From contig JAPOQT010000308.1 of NCBI GenBank assembly GCA_026710525.1, forward strand, positions 1-5,002: a stretch of 5,002 bases of DNA, given 5' to 3'. The stretch comes from Pseudomonadota bacterium. GTDB taxonomy: Bacteria > Bdellovibrionota_B > Oligoflexia > Oligoflexales > Bin106. Under the pieces are notes generated by a model. It saw only the letters and a program-made list of their open reading frames with translations. It did not search any database and was not told the origin of the DNA. The translations under genes and the position numbers were made by a program. This document shows positions 1 through 5,002 of the stretch, in pieces; within the stretch, counting starts at the first letter, position 1; each line of letters starts with the position of its first letter.

Positions 1-249
1 ATAAAACAACTAGGAGGAAAAACCAAGGTCACTGATGATGGGATCACAGTGTTTCCGATAGAAAAAAAACCGACTAAAAGCATTGTCCTACCGACATTCG
101 GTGATCATAGAGTCACCATGGTTTGCTCTCTACTAGCCACAAAATGGCCACATCTTGCTGTGAGGGATCCTTCTACGGTGTCGAAAACATTTCCGATGTT
201 TTATCATATGCTGGCTAAGCTCGGACACCAATTTGTCCCATCTAACTAA
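1..249 (+). CDS. aroA: 3-phosphoshikimate 1-carboxyvinyltransferase (EPSP synthase), C-terminal fragment
   Basis: This is the last 82 residues of EPSP synthase; the reading frame is open to the left edge, so the gene is cut by the window and not truly truncated. EPSP synthase transfers the enolpyruvyl group of PEP to shikimate 3-phosphate in the cytoplasm, the sixth step of the shikimate pathway. The fragment shows the family's C-terminal signature: GDHRVTM (visible residues 34-40) matches the DHRM segment of E. coli AroA, whose His and Arg line the PEP/phosphate site. RDPSTVSKTFPMFYHML (55-71) matches the DP..(S/A)KTFP..F motif, and K62 corresponds to catalytic Lys411 of E. coli. The similar enzyme MurA lacks this SKTFP ending. 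A GTG at 49 is in frame but lies inside the conserved domain and is not a start. The gene ends with TAA 28 bp before aroB, which suggests co-transcription. Confidence 0.93.
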   Translation: MKQLGGKTKVTDDGITVFPIEKKPTKSIVLPTFGDHRVTMVCSLLATKWPHLAVRDPSTVSKTFPMFYHMLAKLGHQFVPSN

Positions 250-277
250 AATGACTAACTGATTTTATTGAAGTACT

Positions 278-1339
278 ATGGCTTCCCAGATCATTACCCT
301 CAAAATATCACAACTCAGCAACTTCTGCTCTGATTCTTGCTATCACCGACTCGTGATTATGATGGACAGAACTGTGGCATCTCATTTTAGTGAGCTCACC
401 CAATCTCTGCAAAGTTTACCTAAGGTTCAGAATATCTTTTATCTCCAGGGTGCTGAAAACTTAAAATCCCTTGACATGTACGCTTATTGGAGCGAAAAAT
501 TATTAGCTACCTCCCTTGATCGTTCCACTCATATGGTGGCTATTGGTGGTGGGACAATCACTGATTTTTGTGGTTTCTTAGCAGCCACCCTTTTACGAGG
601 CCTAAGTTGGACCGCGATACCAACCACATACCTAGGTATGATCGATGGGGCTATTGGTGGTAAAGTGGCCCTGAACTCTGGTGTTGGTAAGAATATGATT
701 GGCACTTTCCATGAACCAGATAATATTCTGATTTGCCAACATTTTTTATCGACTTTTGATCAGCAGCAACTCAAGCGAGGGCTTGGTGAACTCGTGAAAT
801 ACGCGCTCCTTTCAGAACAGATTTACCAGGAAATCATGACAGGCAAACAGGTCATCGAACTTATTTTGATGTGTGCTCAATATAAACAGTCAGTTGTGGC
901 GCAAGATCTCAAGGATAGCAAGGGACTGAGAATGTGTCTTAACCTCGGTCACACGTTAGGTCACTCTTTTGAAAAAGCTTGTCAGATTTCCCATAGTGAA
1001 GCCGTACTGTGTGGTCTGGTCCTTGAGGGCTATATGTGTGAAAATCTCATCGATAATCACCAGAGCCTGAAAGCTCTGGAGATCATCACCACCCTTCACC
1101 TCAATGTTGTGCTGCAGGAGGCTTTGCAAAAAATTATTGACATGTGGCAACCGAATAACATGATCAATTTTTGTTATCATGATAAGAAAGGAGACCAGGG
1201 GCTCATAACGATTGTTATCACAGACAAGACTCACAAGGTTCATAACCTGCAACTGTCGCCAGGAGATTTTAAGGATAAGCTCAGCTATCTTCAAGGTATC
1301 ATCAACACACTCATCTCATCTTTCAGCATAAAACACTAG
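278..1339 (+). CDS. aroB: 3-dehydroquinate synthase
   Basis: A 353-residue protein, the usual length for bacterial AroB (about 350-365), which converts DAHP to 3-dehydroquinate using NAD+ and a divalent metal (Zn2+ or Co2+) in the cytoplasm. In order it shows GAENLKSL (58-65, usual GEQxKSL), the glycine-rich NAD site GGGTITDFCGF (90-100), LRG (106-108), PTTYLGMIDGAIGGK (115-129) and GKNMIGTFHEP (137-147). Then come GLGELVKY (168-175) and NLGHTLGHSFE (222-232). Expected metal ligands E171, H225 and H239 are present, as are D123, K129, K138, K174, R218, N222, H229 and the late Lys pair 303-304, so it should be active. The TD in GGGTITDF replaces the common GD, and DGA replaces DSS; the N-terminal 60 residues are divergent. 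The start is fixed by in-frame stops at 260-262 and 269-271; ATG 278 is the first start after them, with only a weak GAAG 4 nt upstream. Related sugar-phosphate cyclases such as EEVS are unlikely given GKNMIG and the aroA neighbour. Confidence 0.95.
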   Translation: MASQIITLKISQLSNFCSDSCYHRLVIMMDRTVASHFSELTQSLQSLPKVQNIFYLQGAENLKSLDMYAYWSEKLLATSLDRSTHMVAIGGGTITDFCGFLAATLLRGLSWTAIPTTYLGMIDGAIGGKVALNSGVGKNMIGTFHEPDNILICQHFLSTFDQQQLKRGLGELVKYALLSEQIYQEIMTGKQVIELILMCAQYKQSVVAQDLKDSKGLRMCLNLGHTLGHSFEKACQISHSEAVLCGLVLEGYMCENLIDNHQSLKALEIITTLHLNVVLQEALQKIIDMWQPNNMINFCYHDKKGDQGLITIVITDKTHKVHNLQLSPGDFKDKLSYLQGIINTLISSFSIKH

Positions 1340-1342
1340 ATG
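1337..1342 (+). promoter_or_regulatory. aroB stop / gpmI start junction (TAGATG)
   Basis: The TAG stop of aroB is directly followed by the ATG of gpmI, with no spacer and in the same reading frame. No purine-rich Shine-Dalgarno sequence is visible in the preceding 20 bases (CAGCATAAAACAC just before the stop). Expression of gpmI therefore probably depends on translational coupling, with ribosomes ending aroB and restarting on the adjacent ATG. The arrangement is directly seen; the coupling is inferred. Confidence 0.6.
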
Positions 1343-3013
1343 AATCACTGCCAGCCAACACACCTTCTCAAACAGCCACTCCTATGCGTCATCGCCGATG
1401 GTGTTGGTCTTTCTGCTGAGACTTTTGGTAATGCTGTCCAGCTTGCCCGCACACCCAATATGGACTATCTCAAGCAATATCATCCCCACGGCACTTTATT
1501 TGCCCATGGTCCTCATGTGGGGCTTGCTAGCGAGCACGATGTGGGTAATAGCGAAGTCGGTCATAATACCCTTGGTGCTGGTCAGATTTATGATCAAGGA
1601 GCCAAGTCTGTTGATCAAGCCATTAGTTCGGGAAAAGCTTTCGTTAGTCCTACCTGGTTGCAACTCATAGCCCATATTAAACAACACGGGTCAACTCTCC
1701 ATTTCCTTGGCCTACTCTCTGATGGGAATGTTCATTCCCATGAAAAACACTTACACATCTTAATGGCTAAAGCCTGCGAAGAGGAGGTGCAAAATATACG
1801 TCTCCATCTCTTATTTGATGGTCGTGATGTGGCAGCCAGATCGGCAGAGCAATACGTTGCTAGACTTAACAAAGTCATTAGAAAACTTATCACCCAGTAT
1901 CAGGTTAATATTCAAATTGCCTCTGGCGGTGGCCGGATGCATATGACCATGGACCGCTATGAAGCTGATTGGCCAATGGTAGCACGAGGATGGGATCATC
2001 ACGTCCTTGGTCGCGGCCAGCGTTATTCACAGTTGACCGATTATTTTGCTCACATTAATAAACAGATGCCGGCCACAGATCAGCATCTTGAAGGCTTTGT
2101 GATTGCTGATGAATCAGGTCCTGTTGGCGCCATAGAAGACGGTGATGGTGTTCTCTGTTTTAACTTTCGTGCTGATCGAGTCATTCAAATATCGAAAGCC
2201 TTTTGTCAAACAAATGATTTCTCTTATTTCACCAGACACCGGGTACCAAAGGTTTTTTATGTCGGACTCACCTGCTATGATGGCGACCTCTTGATACCGA
2301 AAAACTTTTTAGTCCAAGGACCAGCCATCAAAAACCCTCTGTCACAACTACTTGTCAGCCAAGGAATTCACCAGTGGGCCTGTAGTGAAACCCAGAAATT
2401 TGGTCATGTCACTTTTTTTTGGAATGGTAACACTTCAGGCTATTTTAATCCAGACCTAGAGCTTTATCATAACATCCCATCCCTATCTGGTTGTCCTAGC
2501 AATACCCCTAAGATGCAAGCAGAAGCCATCACCGAGGCCACAGTACGTGTTCTTCATCAAGGAAACTATGACTTTTATCGTATCAACTTTCCTAATGGTG
2601 ATATGGTTGGCCACACTGGTAACTTAACTGCTACGATCCAAGCAGTTGAATGTGTGGATAATATGATTGGTCGACTCATGACAGCTTGCCGAGAGACAGG
2701 CACTTGTCTTTTGATCACTGCTGATCATGGTAATTGTGAGCTTATGGCAAAAAAAGTACTCGGTGAAGGAAGAGAGTCTGTGGTCCAGATCACCACTCAT
2801 ACAACAAATCCTGTACCCCTCTATCTTTACAACTCATTTTTGCTCATGGACCATATGAGCTCTGGCACGTTACCACTAACCATCACTCATCATCAAAGAG
2901 AAGGACACGGATTAGCTAATATTGCTGCAACTATTCTTGATCTTATGGGCTTGCCTGTTTATGAACACTATCTGCCTTCAATTTTAAGTAACATTGGGCA
3001 GCACAAATTATGA
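1340..3013 (+). CDS. gpmI: 2,3-bisphosphoglycerate-independent phosphoglycerate mutase, plant/kinetoplastid-like type
   Basis: A 557-residue alkaline-phosphatase-superfamily enzyme that interconverts 3- and 2-phosphoglycerate through a phosphoserine intermediate, in cytoplasmic glycolysis and gluconeogenesis. The phosphatase-like domain is split around an inserted phosphotransferase domain. Visible motifs are CVIADGVG (16-23, metal ligand D20), DVGNSEVGHNTLGAG (67-81, nucleophile S71), SDGNVHS (127-133), FDGRDV (159-164), GGGRMHMTMDRYEADW (196-211), FNFRADR (274-280), SETQKFGHVTFFWNGN (349-364), FPNGDMVGHTGN (417-428), TADHGNCE (460-467) and THTTNPVP (486-493). The two metal sites look complete: D20, S71, D461, H462 and D420, H424, H487. 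The length and signatures such as GAGQIYDQGAKSVD and FGHVTFFWNGN match plant enzymes (about 560 residues) better than the common bacterial form (about 510). ATG 1340 is the earliest possible start because the preceding codon is a stop, and it leaves a short leader before the conserved core. The gene ends with TGA after ...GQHKL. Confidence 0.96.
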   Translation: MNHCQPTHLLKQPLLCVIADGVGLSAETFGNAVQLARTPNMDYLKQYHPHGTLFAHGPHVGLASEHDVGNSEVGHNTLGAGQIYDQGAKSVDQAISSGKAFVSPTWLQLIAHIKQHGSTLHFLGLLSDGNVHSHEKHLHILMAKACEEEVQNIRLHLLFDGRDVAARSAEQYVARLNKVIRKLITQYQVNIQIASGGGRMHMTMDRYEADWPMVARGWDHHVLGRGQRYSQLTDYFAHINKQMPATDQHLEGFVIADESGPVGAIEDGDGVLCFNFRADRVIQISKAFCQTNDFSYFTRHRVPKVFYVGLTCYDGDLLIPKNFLVQGPAIKNPLSQLLVSQGIHQWACSETQKFGHVTFFWNGNTSGYFNPDLELYHNIPSLSGCPSNTPKMQAEAITEATVRVLHQGNYDFYRINFPNGDMVGHTGNLTATIQAVECVDNMIGRLMTACRETGTCLLITADHGNCELMAKKVLGEGRESVVQITTHTTNPVPLYLYNSFLLMDHMSSGTLPLTITHHQREGHGLANIAATILDLMGLPVYEHYLPSILSNIGQHKL

Positions 3014-3038
3014 GGATATTTCGTTTATTTCTCGAGAG
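3014..3038. other. Convergent intergenic gap
   Basis: Twenty-five bases separate the stop codon of gpmI from the stop codon of the opposing gene. The gap is AT-rich and contains one 8-bp perfect palindrome, TCTCGAGA (3030-3037), with no loop and no adjoining T-run strong enough to call an intrinsic terminator. Transcripts from the two sides must end here by other means or run into the opposing gene. Confidence 0.55.
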
Positions 3039-5002
3039 TCACCTTAACATTTCACGTAGGTAACGTTTTTGGATACTTTGATCCCTTCCTTGGCGAGGAT
3101 ATTGACTCATATCACGCAAAACAGCTTCGCGATAATTTTGATCCACCGAATGCTCTTTTGTCAAAGACATATCAACAATGCTGTTGCCGTAGTATTCGTT
3201 ACCAATCACTGATTTCCTAGGATGAAGACTTTGGCGTGACTTCTGTCTTGAGCGGTGACTCTTTGTATCTTGAGCACCTTCTCGCAGTAACCGACTAGCC
3301 TGATCAGCCAATTCTTCAGCCTGATAAAAGTCACCGTGACCTCCTGCTTGTTTCACTCCTTTCATCGCCTCTATTGCATCACCAATACGGTCAGTTGTAA
3401 GACCAGGGACCTGTGATAGCATCTTACGCAACTGTTCTGCTTGTGTTTGTACTTTTGTTTGGGATTGTTTTATCTCATGCCACTCTTTTGCCATCATCTG
3501 CTCAACATCCTTCACTCTCTCTTGATCTCCTGTTACCATGGTGGCTGATAAGTCAAGACGTGAGGCGATGTTATCTTGGCTTTTGCGCATCATCTTGAGC
3601 GTGGCTTCAGCAGATGCTAAGGATGACATATGTTGAGACCTTGCTTGTTCCCTCTGCTTATTCTCATTTAACTCGAGGGCGTCTAGCCAAACCCGGTACT
3701 CTGATATGAGAGAACTCAACTGAACAAACGGGGCTTCTTGATTCTGATCATTGTTTTTACTACCCCTGTTACGAATTTGCTGTTGCATAGCATGATCCAT
3801 GCTTTGCCAGCCCTCGGTAAAATATGGATTCATGGCATAACGTTGTGCCATGATGGCAAAATCCTGATTAGTTTCGCCTAACTGGGCCACTCTCTCTTGC
3901 CATCGCTCTCTCCTTTCAGCTAAAAACTCCATCATATTCTCAGTATCTTGGTCAAGTGTTTGTTGATGACCCAGAGATATCTCTCGAGCTTTTTGGGCAT
4001 ATAATCGACTGGCAACAAAAAAATCACGGTCTCGTTCTCGATCATCGAGTTCTTCATGAAGAGTAAGGAACTCATTGATATCACCAATTAACTCCTGACT
4101 TATAGGGTGGTCACTTGATTCTTTCTGACGAATGTTAGCCAGCTGCTCCTGAAAATCCTCAAGATTGATTCGATCTGCTAAATTAAAAAATGAGGTTTGT
4201 TGAGAATTTTCAGCGAGGGATTCGGATAAGTCCCCTATCCTCGCCATAATGTCACTAGCTTGCTCCTGTTGCCACATCATAAGCTCTTTGCGGATCGCAC
4301 CCAGATCTTGCAATGCTTGTTTATAACGACCGTAAGAGGATGATACTCTGATGGCTAATGGCTCACTCAATCCGATGATTTCGTCTCCTTGGGCTGTGGC
4401 GATGACCTCAGCAATCAGATGAACATGTTCTTCGCGATCAAAAATATAGGGAGCAAGATGAACCGAATAATTATGGACAATTGAGAGTTGAGAATTCGCC
4501 ATAATTGTGGTCACAGTTTCACGAAACTGCCCCCTTGCTGTTTCAATAATCAAGTTAATACGCCTTAGTGGATAGGGACTTACCCCTGAGATACGTACTG
4601 ATATTGGTTGGTCATCAGATACAGACTTAGTCGGATCCACTGGCTCATTGAATAACAGTCCTACTGATGGTACTGATTGCTCGCCAAACGCCACGTAAGC
4701 AACAGGTTTTGTTTTTGAAATTTCTTGGACAAAAATAGCTGAGCTTTGAAATACTCTCAACATTAGCTGATCATATGACTTACTATGAGAGGGTCCTTTG
4801 TCCGTGACTTTCGTCATCCCCAGGTTTTGATATGATTCTTTCATATACATGCCACCACCACCCTGACGCGTCATAGCCATCAGTGGTGCCGACACTTCAG
4901 GAGAATTGTGATCTCGACCATCCTGAGCCACTTTGCTCTCTTCGCCTTTCGGTAGAGCAAAGAAGCGATGTAAACGAATTGAGAGTTGATCGTGTAGTGG
5001 CC
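3039..5002 (-). CDS. DUF4175/TIGR02302-like coiled-coil protein, N-terminus beyond window
   Basis: The frame is open from the right edge to TGA at 3041-3039, giving 653 visible residues (numbered here from the edge). A GTG at 4931 could be read as a start, but 23 in-frame codons precede it without a stop, so the gene most likely begins outside the window. Visible layout: a Gly/Met-rich linker (about 43-60), a beta-rich Ig-like region (about 95-220), then a long charged, Gln/Glu-rich helical region (about 225-580). A basic patch KSHRSRQKSRQSLHPRK follows (580-596), then a C-terminal tail with QNYREAVLRDM and QKRYLREMLR. Family resemblance from memory: HLIAEV...GLSEPLAIRV (193-219) resembles the 'LRLVATDAAGQTGTSEPVRL' stretch of alphaproteobacterial TIGR02302 proteins. 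AMKGVKQAGGHGDFYQAEEL (545-564) resembles their 'AM..A..AL..GD...A' repeat, and the tail resembles their closing segment. Those proteins are usually 800-900 residues with N-terminal membrane helices and unknown function, so this one is probably membrane-anchored with a large soluble part. No enzyme motif or membrane segment is visible. Confidence 0.62.
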   Translation of the reverse strand, partial: PLHDQLSIRLHRFFALPKGEESKVAQDGRDHNSPEVSAPLMAMTRQGGGGMYMKESYQNLGMTKVTDKGPSHSKSYDQLMLRVFQSSAIFVQEISKTKPVAYVAFGEQSVPSVGLLFNEPVDPTKSVSDDQPISVRISGVSPYPLRRINLIIETARGQFRETVTTIMANSQLSIVHNYSVHLAPYIFDREEHVHLIAEVIATAQGDEIIGLSEPLAIRVSSSYGRYKQALQDLGAIRKELMMWQQEQASDIMARIGDLSESLAENSQQTSFFNLADRINLEDFQEQLANIRQKESSDHPISQELIGDINEFLTLHEELDDRERDRDFFVASRLYAQKAREISLGHQQTLDQDTENMMEFLAERRERWQERVAQLGETNQDFAIMAQRYAMNPYFTEGWQSMDHAMQQQIRNRGSKNNDQNQEAPFVQLSSLISEYRVWLDALELNENKQREQARSQHMSSLASAEATLKMMRKSQDNIASRLDLSATMVTGDQERVKDVEQMMAKEWHEIKQSQTKVQTQAEQLRKMLSQVPGLTTDRIGDAIEAMKGVKQAGGHGDFYQAEELADQASRLLREGAQDTKSHRSRQKSRQSLHPRKSVIGNEYYGNSIVDMSLTKEHSVDQNYREAVLRDMSQYPRQGRDQSIQKRYLREMLR

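Noticed and set aside
11..17. TAGGAGG, a perfect Shine-Dalgarno-like sequence
   Set aside because: It encodes Leu-Gly-Gly inside AroA; the start-like GTG at 49 is too far away and interrupts a conserved domain.
251..262. ATGACTAACTGA mini-ORF between aroA and aroB as a leader peptide
   Set aside because: It has only three codons, no ribosome site and no attenuator-like hairpin or aromatic codons.
956..1294. Reverse-strand open frame of 112 codons inside aroB
   Set aside because: It is antisense to the conserved C-terminal half of AroB, including the metal-binding motif, and its product resembles no known protein.
1398..1670. Forward-strand open frame overlapping the start of gpmI in another frame
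   Set aside because: It overlaps the strongly conserved active-site region of GpmI and shows no recognisable motif.
1496..2002. Two reverse-strand 63-codon open frames within gpmI
   Set aside because: Both are short, antisense to conserved GpmI motifs and without any supporting signal.
3030..3037. TCTCGAGA palindrome as a terminator or protein-binding site
   Set aside because: It is only 8 bp, has no loop or adjacent T-run, and such palindromes occur by chance; it partly reflects an XhoI-like CTCGAG core.
3413..3598. Forward-strand open frame whose product starts with a hydrophobic stretch like a signal peptide (MIASYATVLLVFVLLFGIVL)
   Set aside because: It lies wholly antisense to the helical region of the reverse-strand gene; the hydrophobicity comes from reading Gln/Lys/Glu-rich codons on the opposite strand. 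No ribosome site or family resemblance supports it.

Overview
The window carries a forward-strand metabolic gene block (1-3013) facing a single long reverse-strand gene (3039-5002). The forward block is the 3' end of aroA (EPSP synthase), a complete aroB (3-dehydroquinate synthase) and a complete gpmI (cofactor-independent phosphoglycerate mutase). The genes are tightly packed: 28 bp between aroA and aroB, and 0 bp between aroB and gpmI. They look like one transcription unit whose promoter lies left of the window.

The grouping makes metabolic sense. GpmI interconverts 3- and 2-phosphoglycerate, the step just before phosphoenolpyruvate (PEP). PEP enters the shikimate pathway twice, at DAHP synthase and at AroA. 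AroB makes the first carbocycle of the pathway. The GpmI here is of the long type best known from plants and kinetoplastids, not the shorter common bacterial type.

The reverse-strand gene runs off the right edge with no in-frame stop or clear start. Its visible 653 residues hold an Ig-like beta-rich segment, a very long charged, Gln-rich helical or coiled-coil region and a conserved-looking C-terminal tail. The layout and several sequence blocks fit the DUF4175 / TIGR02302 family of membrane-anchored proteins of unknown function. The two gene blocks converge on a 25-bp gap with no obvious intrinsic terminator.

The organism is a bacterium with compact gene packing, moderate GC (mid-40s by eye, not computed) and no good Shine-Dalgarno sequence at either visible start. 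The DUF4175-like protein, whose C-terminal half reads most like the alphaproteobacterial version, hints at an AT-leaning alphaproteobacterium, possibly a host-associated one. Bdellovibrio- or myxobacteria-like lineages also carry such proteins, so this placement is weak. I saw no RNA genes, mobile elements, CRISPR arrays or long repeats. I do not see a clearly new biological system; the most notable points are the plant-type GpmI inside an aro operon and the divergent reverse-strand protein.
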